The notes under the pieces were generated by a model. The model had not been told where the DNA came from. It was given only the letters and a program-made list of their open reading frames with translations, and did no database searches. Below, piece after piece: positions 10,091 through 19,284 of a stretch of DNA of 64,000 bases (position 1 is the stretch's first letter; the number at the start of each line of letters is the position of its first letter). The position numbers and the translations under genes are program-made. The DNA comes from Luteolibacter yonseiensis (GTDB taxonomy: Bacteria > Verrucomicrobiota > Verrucomicrobiia > Verrucomicrobiales > Akkermansiaceae), in NCBI RefSeq assembly GCF_016595465.1, contig NZ_JAENIK010000002.1:1-64000 (forward strand), given 5' to 3'.

Positions 10091-10963
10091 TCAGTGGATG
10101 GCCGCTCCGCCGAGCCGTGGCATCAGTTCGGAATATGGGTGGTGTTTTCTCAATACCGCGAAAAAATGGAAGCGCGGCCACGCGTCGCCGGCGGGGCTGC
10201 CCGCCATGGCGGCGGTGTCGTGGGAGAAGACGATGTCATCCTGCGCCGGAGAAGTCCCGGAGTCTGTGGTGTGGATGCGTCCGCCTTCCGCTCCGGCGGC
10301 ATGGAACGCCTCGATGAGGGCGGCGGTGGCTTCCGTTTCACCCGCGTCCGCGATCCACCATTTTCCCGCGGGCAGGTCGGCGGGCCGGGCGGGAGGATCG
10401 CCCTCGCAACGGATCTTCCACGCGACGGGACCGAGGTTGATCAGATCCAGCCGGTCGGACGGGCTGATGCCGACACCGAAATACACATCGCACTCCGCAT
10501 TCAGCAGCGCGGTGCGGAAGCGTTTCGTCTCGATGCGCAGGAAACAGGGACGGAAGGCATCGGTGATCCGCACGCGGGCGAGGAAATCGGTGAAAAGTCC
10601 GCCTTTGAAAAACTCCCCCGCCGCGGCGAAGCGCAGGATGCGGCCGCCCGCGTGCTGGTTTCTCACGCTTTCCCCCAACCGCCGCAGTCCGCGGGCAAGC
10701 GGGCTGACCTGCGTCAACAGATCCTGCGCGAACGCGGTCGGCTGCAGGCGGCGGTCCGCGCATTCTTCAAAGAGGGGACGGCCCACCGCTTTCTGGAAAT
10801 CCTCACACACCCGCTTGATGTTCGCCCGCGTGCTTCTCAGCTCCAGGGCCGCATTCGCATACGATGCCTCGCGGCAGACGACGCTGAACACCTCAAGCTG
10901 GCGGAACGTGATGTTCGGCAATCCTTGGAAATCGGGCAGGTTTTTCCGCGTGGTTTCGTTCAT
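10091..10963 (-). CDS. Divergent LysR-like transcriptional regulator
   Basis: A 290-residue protein with the LysR N-terminal fold: F-R-Q-L-E-V-F-S-V-V-C-R-E-A-S-Y-A-N-A-A at about residue 20, then R-S-T-R-A-N-I-K-R-V-C-E-D-F as the recognition helix and G-R-P-L-F-E-E. The recognition helix is unlike the usual S-Q-P-A-V-S, so DNA specificity may be atypical. The effector region is short and weakly conserved. It is first in a two-regulator cistron with the gene ending at 9153. Spacing of 8 bases implies coupling. The pair could act together at one promoter, but this is inference. Confidence 0.75.
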   Translation of the reverse strand: MNETTRKNLPDFQGLPNITFRQLEVFSVVCREASYANAALELRSTRANIKRVCEDFQKAVGRPLFEECADRRLQPTAFAQDLLTQVSPLARGLRRLGESVRNQHAGGRILRFAAAGEFFKGGLFTDFLARVRITDAFRPCFLRIETKRFRTALLNAECDVYFGVGISPSDRLDLINLGPVAWKIRCEGDPPARPADLPAGKWWIADAGETEATAALIEAFHAAGAEGGRIHTTDSGTSPAQDDIVFSHDTAAMAGSPAGDAWPRFHFFAVLRKHHPYSELMPRLGGAAIH

Positions 10964-11094
10964 CCGGACAGGATGGCAACTCTCCGTGGTGGACGCTTTC
11001 CTTCAAGGGAAATCGCCGGAATCAAAAAAGTGAAACTTTTATGAAGGAATTTCTTGATTCGGTCCGGAGAATCCACAAGGGTCCGCCCGTGCAC

Positions 11095-11171
11095 CGGGGC
11101 GTAGCTCAGCCTGGTAGAGCGCCTGCTTTGGGAGCAGGATGTCGTCAGTTCGAATCTGGCCGCCCCGACCA
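11095..11171 (+). tRNA. tRNA-Pro (anticodon TGG)
   Basis: A complete 77-base cloverleaf: acceptor CGGGGCG/CGCCCCG, D arm GCTC/GAGC, anticodon stem CCTGC/GCAGG with loop TTTGGGA (anticodon TGG), T arm GTCAG/CTGGC with loop TTCGAAT, discriminator A and an encoded CCA. Its 3' half is repeated at 31262-31307, so this gene is probably the attachment site of an integrated element. Confidence 0.97.
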
Positions 11172-11172
11172 C
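11127..11172 (+). repeat. Left attachment-site copy in tRNA-Pro
   Basis: The 46 bases from the anticodon loop to one base past CCA match 31262-31307 with a single difference (t11157 versus c31292). The position, the 3' half of a tRNA gene, is the usual core for tyrosine-integrase elements. Confidence 0.75.
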
Positions 11173-11180
11173 CGGTTTTC

Positions 11181-11216
11181 AACGGCTTGCAGCAGAAATG
11201 CTGCAAGCCGTTTTCC
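11181..11216 (+). terminator. tRNA-Pro terminator
   Basis: AACGGCTTGCAGCA and TGCTGCAAGCCGTT form a perfect 14-bp stem closed by GAAA and followed by TTCC; it begins 10 bases after the tRNA. Confidence 0.85.
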
Positions 11217-11896
11217 GTTGATGGCACCGGATTTCACGAATTAAGTCGTTCGCAAGCGTGTTGTCGTCAGCGCGCAACGGTATGTCATCCGAAGATGAAA
11301 TTTCCCGGAAGCGATATCTTGGGAGCTTGGAATCGCCGGGGGGCTCCCGTGGTGGTCGAAGGCTGTGGAGAGTGTGCAATTCCAAGCTGGATCAGCTGAA
11401 GAGAGGGAGCATTTTGATTGATCCACTTCCGCCGGCGTTCGTCACCGTTGAGCGGTTGCGGACAACCGTTGGGCGGGCGTCTGGAGAGCCCTGACAAGCC
11501 GGCACTCTCCGTGGCTGCCGATCTTTCTCAAGGCGAAGGGGCCGGCCCTTGCCGATTTTCCAATACCCGGCAGGGATCGAGTGCCGGCCGTGGTTCGGGA
11601 TGCGGCGGGTCTTCGTCCAGCCGGTGAGATCTCCGCACAGGTGAGCGACCAGATGAAGCTACCGGCCCTTGGCCTTCATAACGGGCCACTGTGCCCACTT
11701 CCATCCAGCCGGCTGCCTTCCTCCCGGCTTTCGACGAATGCCTGGATGGCCATGTTACTGTGGCACCTGGCAATCCCTCCACCTGCCGGTCTTGGAGGGA
11801 GCCGACAGGTGGTCCATGGTCGCGAGGCTGATCTGGAGAAGCCGGCTGCGGGGATTGCGGCCGATCACGCTGGCAGGGGTGATGCCTCCCTGTCCG
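11217..11896. other. 680-bp non-coding stretch
   Basis: Between tRNA-Pro and the giant LamG/phosphoesterase gene. It is GC-rich with scattered 'gccggc' clusters and short imperfect repeats. Open frames exist on both strands but none has a ribosome-binding site, recognisable motif or plausible composition. An integrase would be expected next to the tRNA if the element were intact; none is seen here. Confidence 0.5.
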
Positions 11897-14800
11897 TCAT
11901 TCGTTCGGATGCAGGCCGCGGATGCAGCGGAATCCGATCATGCCGTAGTCGTCGCTGCCGTTGGGCGGGAAGGGCAGACGTTGGAAGTTCGTCGCCTGAT
12001 CCACATAGTTCCACCACGAGCCGCCGCGTTGGACCCGTTGGACGGTTCCGGAATCCGGTCCCTTCGGATCATACTGCTTGTCACGCGTGTAGTCGCCCAT
12101 CCGGTCCCAGGTCCATTCCCAGGCATTCGCTGACATGTCGTGCAGACCGTAGCCGTTCTCCATGTTCGGCATTCCGCCCGGCTGGGTGCCGTCGAAGTAG
12201 CCCACGCGTTCGGTGTAAGGAAATTCCTCGTCAGGGGCGCGACCGGTGAAGAGTTGGAAGTTCCAACTGTTCGAGCGCAGGTCCGCGTCCTCGTCACCCC
12301 ATGGGAATTTCCTGCCTTCAAGACCACCGCGGGAGGCCCGCTCCCACTCGGATTCCGTTGGCAGGCGGTAGCCGTCTCCGGACCAGTTCACGTTCGCGGC
12401 GACGAGATCCACCTCGCCGGTGCGATAGACCGTCGTGGCGGTGGTGTCGGTGAAATAGACGGGCCGGCGGCCTTCCATTTCCGAGCGGGCGTTGCACCAT
12501 TTCACCGAGTCATACCAGGAAACGGCGACGGCGGGGTGGTTCGCCGGGACGTTGTAGGGCGGCTGGTTGAAGCGGAGCAGGATGGGGATGTCGTAGCCGT
12601 GTGCCTGCGCCCAGGTGGCGACTTTCTCCCAATCCGCGCGGGTGACCTCGAAGCGGTCCATCATGAAGCCTGCCACCTGGACAGGGTGAACCGGACGGCT
12701 CGGCGTGGGGCCTTCGGCATCGCCCTGTTGGAAGGTGCCGCCGGGAATGCGTCTCATCTCGCGCTCCAGGCTGCCAGGCAATGGAGCGGAACTCGCCGCC
12801 GCCGGATCCGCGTCGCGCGGGCCGGTGGTTCCCAGCGAGACTTTCACCGAGTAGAAGTTCCGCGAGGCTCCGGCGGGACGGGTCACATCGAAGTCGGCGA
12901 ACGCGCCGGTGAAGGCGACCGGGCTACCGATGGCCTCGAACGCGCCCGCGAGGTCGGCGGACTCCGCGACCTGATAGAGACGGCGATCGCGGGCGGGAGC
13001 GGTGACGTGGAATTTGCCGGTGGCCGCATTTTGCGTGAAGCTCAGGATTCCGAAACGTTGCCTGGCATCCAGATCGCTCATGCCGGCGACATATTCGTCG
13101 GCCGCGATTTCGCCATCTCCGTCGGAGTCGTTCAGGCGGGCGGACTCGTAATCCCCGGCGGTCACCTGGGTGAAGTCCTTCAGCCACCACCGCGGAGTGC
13201 CGTCGGAGACTGTGAGCGGCATGAGGTCGGCGGTGATTGACCTGGGTTGGTCCATGATGAGGGAAATGGTGCCGGAGAAGGATTCGGCGGGCACATCACC
13301 GGTCCATCGACGGAAGGTGAAGAACGGTGGGGCGAGGGCGTGCAGGTCGACCCGGCTGCCGAGGGCTTTCCAACCGGCGGAGTCCATGGGCAGGATCGCA
13401 CCTTCGTTGCCTCCGGTCACCGCCAGGAGCACCTCGGGGGTGAAGGTCCAGGTGAGGGTCGTATCACCCGCCATCACGAACGAACCTTTGGTGCCTTCGC
13501 CACTGAGATTGGTGCCACCGCTGAGGGTCCATCCGGTAGGCCGCTGGCGGGAGCCGTTCGTTTCGTCAGATACGGCGGAGAATTCAATGGTTTGGCCGAA
13601 CGAGTAACCGTGGGCCCCTGGAGGCGGGGTGACCGTTGCTTGTGTGGAATTGACGGTCAGGACATGGCTGGCAGCTTCGAACGATGCCGTGACGGGGCCT
13701 GCCGGGCGGGTGAGCGAGAGGATTTTGAAATCATTGCCCGCGGGGCTGCCGAGCGCGGTGTCTCCGGTCCAGCCGGAAAGCATGGCACCGGGTTCCGGAG
13801 TCGCGCTGAGTGTTACGGCGGAATTTTCATCAAACCAGCCGCCGGCACTGACCGTACCCGGACCGGACACAGCGGTGGTGACGAGGTATTGCGATTTCCA
13901 ATCCCAGGTCAGCACGGTGTTTTCATTCACCACGAGCGTCACGCTGGTGCCGTTGCCGCTGACGACCCCGGATCCGTTCGAGTAATGATAACCGGTGCAG
14001 ATGCGACGGGTATCGGCTCCCGGGAGGTCTGCCGCGGTGAAGGTCACCGTCGATCCCTCGTCGTAGGTATAGGTCGCCGCGGCAGGGCTGGCACCGGGGA
14101 AGGCGGAGACCACCTCCACCGAATAGCTCGGACGCGCGGAAGAGAATTCCGCGGTGATCGGGCCTCGCGGGCGGTCCATTGTCACGGAGATGGTCGTGCC
14201 ATTGATGATGCAGCCGGCGATGTCTCCGCTCCATTGCAGGAAGCTCTGTCCGGCATCCGGCTGGGCCTGGATGTTCACGATGCTGTCCGCCGTGTGCCAG
14301 CCGCCGCCGGTGCTGACAATGCCGCCGCCGACGGTGGCGGTGCTGAGCTGGTATTCTGTGGAGTAGGTCCAGGTGAGGGTCGCGTCGCCATTCTGGGTGA
14401 TGACGGCGGACGAGCCCGCGCCACTGGCGGTCTGGCTGCCGGTGAGCGTCCAGCCGACCGGGCGGCGGCGGGTCTGGCCTGCCAGGAACACCTCCGCGTT
14501 GATGGCGACGGGGGTGCCGTCCTCGATGTCGTGGGCTCCGGCTGCGGGTGAGACGCCGCCGTAAGGGGACACCACATTGAGCGTGTTGTTGAAACGGGTG
14601 TCGAAGTCGGTGTTCAGGACGAATTCTCCGCCGTTCCGGTCATGCAGATCGAGCATTCCCTGATGGTCGGCATTGAGATTCGGATCAATGTAGCGCCCAA
14701 GGTAGGGCGAGTAGCTGGTGTTGTAGATCTTGTTCTCGCCGGGGCGGAAATCCATGATGCGGAGGAAACCGTTGCCGCCGTTGGGCAGCGACTGGTAGTC

Positions 14801-17800
14801 CACGAGCACCTCGTGGACGGTATTGCCCGCGTTGTTGGTTTTTTCCAGGTTGTAAGTCGCGAACATGTGGCCGCAGATGACCATGTACACCTGGTTGAAC
14901 GGCTTGACGATGGCATCGAAGACTTCCTGCGGCCGGTTGGTATCCGGGCGGTCTCCCCATGTGCCGACGTTCGCCTGCGCCGTATAGCCGCGCTCGCCGG
15001 TGCCGCTGCCGAAGATGCCGGTGCCGCCGGTCTCCGCGAGGTAGTTGTGGGTGGTCACCATGGTGAGCACCTTCGGGTGGGCGGAGAGAACGCTCGCGGC
15101 CCAGGCCAGATCCTGATCCGGCGCATCATGATCCATGTGCAGGAACATGAAATCCCGGCCGTTCACGTGCACCACCTGATACGAACTGTATCCGCGGGGC
15201 GACGCGCCTTTATACCAATCATAAGTCTGGTTGGTCACCGGATCCAGCCAGCGCCCGACCGAGGAGGCGTGTGTCGGGTTCGGGCCGAAACGGCGGAGAT
15301 AGTCGGTGTTTCCGGAGCCGATGTCGTGGTTGCCCGGGCAGGTGCCGTAGGGCATCCGGTTGTCCATCAGGTTCATCGCGTCCGTGGCGCGCTGCCACTG
15401 GGCCTGGCTGCTCGGCGAGTTGACGATGTCTCCGAGGTGGGTGACGAACTTGATGTTCATCGTCTCCCGGTTGTCCAGCACCCACTGGGTCTGACGGGTG
15501 TAGAGATCGGTAGGGGAGGTGATGCTGGTGTAGTTCTGGGTGTCCGGCAGAGCGACGAAGGTGAAATTCTCGTCCGTGGCGAAGTTCGCGGTGATGGTGG
15601 CATAGGCCCGGTCCATCGGCAGGGCGATCGATTTCGCGCCGGTCTGGCAGCCCGCGGTGTCTCCGGTCCAGCCGGTGAAGTGATGACCGGCGGCAGGTAC
15701 GGCGGTGATCACCAGCGGCTTGCCCGCTTCAAACCAGCCGCTTGACAGCGACACGGTGCCGTTTCCGGAAACGGCGGTTTCCACCCGGTGTTCGCTGCGG
15801 AACTGCCAGGTGAGGACCGAGTCGCGGGTGAGCGTGAAAGTCATCGGATTGGTGGTTCCGGAGGAGGGGCCGTCACCGGTGAGCGTCCAGCCGGTGACGA
15901 TGTGTCGTGTGGTTTCGCCGGTCTCATTGCTCGCGCTGTTGGTGAGGCTGGTACCGCGGGGATGCGGGTATGCTCCGGGAGCCGGATGGGTGCTGCCATG
16001 TGCGGAGACCACCGTCAGTTTCGGATCCGCGCCGGGATCGGTGACAACCACCCGGACCTCGATGCCGTCGATCAGCACGCCGTCGGTCACGCCGACCATG
16101 AAGCTGTCACTGCCGGAGTAGCCGGGCTCGGGTGTGTAGCGGACCTCGCCCGAGGTGTTGTTGTTTCCGGAAATTTCCGCGACGCCGTGTGATGGAGCGG
16201 AGGAGATGTTCCAGACAAGCGGGTTGCCATTCGGATCCGAGGCTTGGAAAACGACGGTGCGGGCGCCGCCGTCCTTGATGGCGCTCAGGTTGTAGGAATC
16301 TCCCTCGGCGATGACGGGCGCGCCGTTCTGGACACTGACGTTCACCACCACGCTGTCACTCTTCTCTCCATCGGACGCCTTGATGGTGAAAGTGTCCGAT
16401 CCGGTGAAATTCAGTGCGGGTGTGTAAACCACCGCTGCGGTGGTATCCGAACTGTTATTGATGGACACCGTCCCGTTGGCCGCCGCGGTGCCGACCGTCC
16501 AAGTGACGGGATCGCCGTCCTCGTCGTTTGCTTCCAACGCCAGAGTCGCGGTGGCGTTCATTTGTGCCACCAGCGGGATGGGGTCGGTCCCGGCGATGAC
16601 GGGAGGGTGGTTCGGTGTGGGCTTGGCCAGGGTGCTTACCCGTCCGGTCGCGCCACCCAGGGCCACGATTTCCGCGTCGCCGATGGCGTCATCCCAGATC
16701 GCGACGTTTGAGACCTGGATCGTGCCGTCATCCCCATCGTTGTCCGCAAAGAGCAGGAACTGGCTGCCCAGGCCATAGCGGCCGTCGATGCCGTCCGCAG
16801 TGGTCGTTGTCATCCATTTGCTGCCGTTGACCCAGATGGATGTGCCGTTGGTGGTGCCGTTGACGACCTTGAGCACGACGCGGTTCCATGTTCCGGCGCT
16901 GAGGGTGTTGGTGGAGTATCCGCCGAGTCCGGCGGCGGTGCCGAGCTGGCGGCTGGTGTTGATGAACAAATCTCCGTCGTCGGAGTTCGCCGGATTGATT
17001 TGGAACAAGGTTTTCCACTGCGAGGCGGCGTTGGTGGGAATGAAGATGTCCCACATGAGGGTGTAGCGGTTCGAAATGGTGCCGCCGCCATTCGCTCCCA
17101 CCGGATTGGAGACCCTGTAATAGCTGCCAAGCGCGACCTGCTGCGCGGCATCATCGGCGAAGGCGCCGTTCACCGGAGTGAAACCGGTGCCGCTGGGGGT
17201 CAGGCTCGTGCCGATGGTCGCGAGGGTCGGGTCCACGGGGAAGTCGAATTCCCAGAGTCCCACCGGAGCGCGCCAAGGCGGCGCGTTCGGATCAAGCACC
17301 AGGACATTCATCTCGATGGAATCGGAATCCTGGCCATCCGAGGAACTGACTTGGAAACTGTCGAGGCCGGAGAATCCCGGAGCGGGGGTGTAACCGACCA
17401 CACACCCGGACCCGCTGCTCGAAACGATGGCGGCGGTGCCGTGGGATGCCTGTGTGCCCACCGACCATGAAATGGGATCGCCTTCCGCATCCGTGGCGTT
17501 CAGGGCGGCGGTCACCGCCGGGCCGTTGAGGCTGGCGGTCGGCATCTGGAGACTGGTCCCTTCCGTGATGACCGGAGCCGCGTTCGGGACAGCGGCTCCC
17601 AGAATGGGCGCGCCCGGGAGTCCCAAGGCTCCCACTTCCACCGCGGTCAGGGGTTTGTTCCAGATCGCCGTGGCCGCCACGCGGAGGGAGGCGTTCTCAT
17701 TGTCCTCATCCGCGAAAAGCTGGAGAGTTGATCCCAGCGCATAGCGTCCGTCCACCGTTTGATTCGCATGGGTGAAGAAAAGCGCGCCATCGACATAGAC

Positions 17801-18313
17801 CTTCACGCTCGGCAGGTCCGCGACGATGACGACCCGTTTCCAGCGTGTCTCATTCAGGGCGTTCGTGGTGTAGCCGAGCGCGGCCGTGCCCATCTGGTCG
17901 TTGTTGTTGCGGATGAAATAATCTCCGTCGCTTGTATTTCCCGAGTCCGTCTGGAAAAGGCAACGCCATGAACCGCGGCTGGCCGACGGTGAGAAAATGT
18001 CGAAAAGCAGCGTGTATTCATTCACATAACTCCCGCCGCCGTTCGCAGCGATGCCGTGGGTGAGCCGGAGACGGTTCGCCGGTCCCGCCACCGTCGAAAG
18101 CACCCCGTTCTGAACAACTCCTCCATCATCGGCGAGCGAAGCCAGCTGCCCCGGCGCGGATCCCACCGTCGCCAGCGCGGGCCCCACGGTCGCCTTGCCG
18201 ATCTGCGCGGCATCGGCGAAATCCCACAGGCCCGCGGGATCGGGAACGGTCTGTCCCAACAGGCCGGGCAGGGCCAGCGAAAACAAGGCTGAGAAAACGA
18301 AGGAGTGTTTCAT
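11897..18313 (-). CDS. Giant secreted LamG/Ig-like/metallophosphoesterase/FGE-like protein
   Basis: 2138 residues from MKHSFVFSALFSLALPGLLG, a clear signal peptide; an upstream in-frame codon at 18373 would only prepend 20 polar residues. Domains in order (approximate): LamG 25-235; cadherin/Ig-like 240-340; LamG 345-560; two Ig-like with Y-T-P-x-x-x-F-x-G-x-D-S/T-F signatures 565-770; InlB-B-like repeat 775-915; calcineurin-like phosphoesterase 915-1290 with L-P-D-T-Q-N-Y, H-L-G-D-I-V, G-N-H-D and I-C-G-H-M metal motifs; three more InlB-like repeats to about 1740; a Ca-binding-like D-S-D-G-D-G-E-I; and an FGE-sulfatase-type domain 1850-2138 ending G-F-R-C-I-R-G. The paired cysteines of active formylglycine-generating enzyme are not evident, so this last domain may bind rather than catalyse. 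No PEP-CTERM or other anchor is seen. Its first LamG resembles the next gene. A role in cell-surface or polymer phosphoester degradation is inferred. Confidence 0.85.
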   Translation of the reverse strand: MKHSFVFSALFSLALPGLLGQTVPDPAGLWDFADAAQIGKATVGPALATVGSAPGQLASLADDGGVVQNGVLSTVAGPANRLRLTHGIAANGGGSYVNEYTLLFDIFSPSASRGSWRCLFQTDSGNTSDGDYFIRNNNDQMGTAALGYTTNALNETRWKRVVIVADLPSVKVYVDGALFFTHANQTVDGRYALGSTLQLFADEDNENASLRVAATAIWNKPLTAVEVGALGLPGAPILGAAVPNAAPVITEGTSLQMPTASLNGPAVTAALNATDAEGDPISWSVGTQASHGTAAIVSSSGSGCVVGYTPAPGFSGLDSFQVSSSDGQDSDSIEMNVLVLDPNAPPWRAPVGLWEFDFPVDPTLATIGTSLTPSGTGFTPVNGAFADDAAQQVALGSYYRVSNPVGANGGGTISNRYTLMWDIFIPTNAASQWKTLFQINPANSDDGDLFINTSRQLGTAAGLGGYSTNTLSAGTWNRVVLKVVNGTTNGTSIWVNGSKWMTTTTADGIDGRYGLGSQFLLFADNDGDDGTIQVSNVAIWDDAIGDAEIVALGGATGRVSTLAKPTPNHPPVIAGTDPIPLVAQMNATATLALEANDEDGDPVTWTVGTAAANGTVSINNSSDTTAAVVYTPALNFTGSDTFTIKASDGEKSDSVVVNVSVQNGAPVIAEGDSYNLSAIKDGGARTVVFQASDPNGNPLVWNISSAPSHGVAEISGNNNTSGEVRYTPEPGYSGSDSFMVGVTDGVLIDGIEVRVVVTDPGADPKLTVVSAHGSTHPAPGAYPHPRGTSLTNSASNETGETTRHIVTGWTLTGDGPSSGTTNPMTFTLTRDSVLTWQFRSEHRVETAVSGNGTVSLSSGWFEAGKPLVITAVPAAGHHFTGWTGDTAGCQTGAKSIALPMDRAYATITANFATDENFTFVALPDTQNYTSITSPTDLYTRQTQWVLDNRETMNIKFVTHLGDIVNSPSSQAQWQRATDAMNLMDNRMPYGTCPGNHDIGSGNTDYLRRFGPNPTHASSVGRWLDPVTNQTYDWYKGASPRGYSSYQVVHVNGRDFMFLHMDHDAPDQDLAWAASVLSAHPKVLTMVTTHNYLAETGGTGIFGSGTGERGYTAQANVGTWGDRPDTNRPQEVFDAIVKPFNQVYMVICGHMFATYNLEKTNNAGNTVHEVLVDYQSLPNGGNGFLRIMDFRPGENKIYNTSYSPYLGRYIDPNLNADHQGMLDLHDRNGGEFVLNTDFDTRFNNTLNVVSPYGGVSPAAGAHDIEDGTPVAINAEVFLAGQTRRRPVGWTLTGSQTASGAGSSAVITQNGDATLTWTYSTEYQLSTATVGGGIVSTGGGWHTADSIVNIQAQPDAGQSFLQWSGDIAGCIINGTTISVTMDRPRGPITAEFSSARPSYSVEVVSAFPGASPAAATYTYDEGSTVTFTAADLPGADTRRICTGYHYSNGSGVVSGNGTSVTLVVNENTVLTWDWKSQYLVTTAVSGPGTVSAGGWFDENSAVTLSATPEPGAMLSGWTGDTALGSPAGNDFKILSLTRPAGPVTASFEAASHVLTVNSTQATVTPPPGAHGYSFGQTIEFSAVSDETNGSRQRPTGWTLSGGTNLSGEGTKGSFVMAGDTTLTWTFTPEVLLAVTGGNEGAILPMDSAGWKALGSRVDLHALAPPFFTFRRWTGDVPAESFSGTISLIMDQPRSITADLMPLTVSDGTPRWWLKDFTQVTAGDYESARLNDSDGDGEIAADEYVAGMSDLDARQRFGILSFTQNAATGKFHVTAPARDRRLYQVAESADLAGAFEAIGSPVAFTGAFADFDVTRPAGASRNFYSVKVSLGTTGPRDADPAAASSAPLPGSLEREMRRIPGGTFQQGDAEGPTPSRPVHPVQVAGFMMDRFEVTRADWEKVATWAQAHGYDIPILLRFNQPPYNVPANHPAVAVSWYDSVKWCNARSEMEGRRPVYFTDTTATTVYRTGEVDLVAANVNWSGDGYRLPTESEWERASRGGLEGRKFPWGDEDADLRSNSWNFQLFTGRAPDEEFPYTERVGYFDGTQPGGMPNMENGYGLHDMSANAWEWTWDRMGDYTRDKQYDPKGPDSGTVQRVQRGGSWWNYVDQATNFQRLPFPPNGSDDYGMIGFRCIRGLHPNE

Positions 18314-18350
18314 GGCAAATTCAGGCGGGTAGCGGCGGTTCGACAGGGAT

Positions 18351-19151
18351 TCAGGCGCGTCGGCCGCGGGCACGGCGGAAGGCTGTGGCGATCACACCAA
18401 GCCCGGCGACCAGCGCCGCGGAAGGTTCCGGCACGGATTGGAGGGAGCCACCGAGGGCCGAAACTTCGGACGCGCTCAGCGCGCCATCGAACATCGCGAC
18501 CGTTCCCACGTTCAGGCTGGCGTTTTCGCCGTCATTGTCCGCGAAAAGAAGAATGGATGGATCGAGCGAGTAGCGGCCTTCCAGAGGCTGATCGATGGAG
18601 GTTCGGAACAAGGTGCCGTTGACGTAGGTCTTGATCTCGTCCTCGGCATTGGCGGTTCCAAGATTGAAGGTGATCACAACACGGTTCCATACCGCTTCGT
18701 CCAACTGGGCCGAGGAATAGCCAAGCGCGCTCGTGCCCATGGTATTGTTGTTGTCCCGGATGAAATAGTCGCCGTCGTTCGAGTTCGCCGTGCTCGTCTG
18801 GAAGAGGGTCCGCCAGGAAGAGCGGCTTGCGACAGGCGAAAGGATGTCGAATACGATGGTCCACTCGTTGACAAGACTGCCTCCGCCGTTGGCGAGGATG
18901 CCGTGGTTCGCGATCAGATAGTTCGCCGGACCCACGACCGTGGTCACAACGCCATTGAGAGAGGTGGCGCCGTCGGAAAGAGAGGACGAATGGGAGGGGG
19001 CGGTCCCCTGGATGGTGAGATCGGCGCCGACCGTCGCCTTGCCGATGTTCGCGGAGTCGTTGAACTCCCACAGGCCTGTGAGGGTGGCGGCATGCGCCGT
19101 CGGGACGATCGGAAGAAGGGCGGCGGGTATCAGGAGATAAATCGGTTTCAT
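18351..19151 (-). CDS. LamG-domain PEP-CTERM protein
   Basis: A 266-residue exported protein. Signal peptide MKPIYLLIPAALLPIVPTAHA, one LamG/concanavalin-like domain (G-L-W-E-F-N-D-S to L-F-A-D-N-D-G-E-N-A-S), and the tail V-P-E-P-S-A-A-L-V-A-G-L-G-V-I-A followed by R-R-A-R-G-R-R, a PEP-CTERM signal for exosortase-dependent sorting. The LamG region is clearly paralogous to residues 25-235 of the giant protein encoded 37 bases downstream (D-G-D-Y-F-I-R-x-N-N, A-L-G-Y, R-Y-x-L), so the two arose by tandem duplication. They are co-directional and likely co-transcribed. No exosortase gene is in the window. Confidence 0.9.
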   Translation of the reverse strand: MKPIYLLIPAALLPIVPTAHAATLTGLWEFNDSANIGKATVGADLTIQGTAPSHSSSLSDGATSLNGVVTTVVGPANYLIANHGILANGGGSLVNEWTIVFDILSPVASRSSWRTLFQTSTANSNDGDYFIRDNNNTMGTSALGYSSAQLDEAVWNRVVITFNLGTANAEDEIKTYVNGTLFRTSIDQPLEGRYSLDPSILLFADNDGENASLNVGTVAMFDGALSASEVSALGGSLQSVPEPSAALVAGLGVIATAFRRARGRRA

Positions 19152-19198
19152 CGGCAGGGGAAGGAGCCAGAGGCCCGGGACTCTGCCGACTCCCCTGA

Positions 19199-19241
19199 TG
19201 TGACGTTAGTGTCACCCCTTCGCATGTTGTCGAAATCGACA
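19199..19241. promoter_or_regulatory. Two operator-like palindromes in a divergent promoter region
   Basis: GTGAC-6-GTCAC (19200-19215) and TGTCGA-2-TCGACA (19228-19241) lie between the divergently transcribed LamG PEP-CTERM gene and the parvulin gene. Such spacing fits a dimeric regulator. No -35/-10 set is obvious. The binding factor is unknown. Confidence 0.35.
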
Positions 19242-19284
19242 CATGGCATACCAAGCGCGCCGGGCCACCGTCACATTTCCGACC

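Noticed and set aside
11581-12249. 222-codon plus-strand frame near tRNA-Pro as an integrase
   Set aside because: No recombinase motif (R..H-R..Y or serine type); overlaps the 3' end of the giant gene in antisense.
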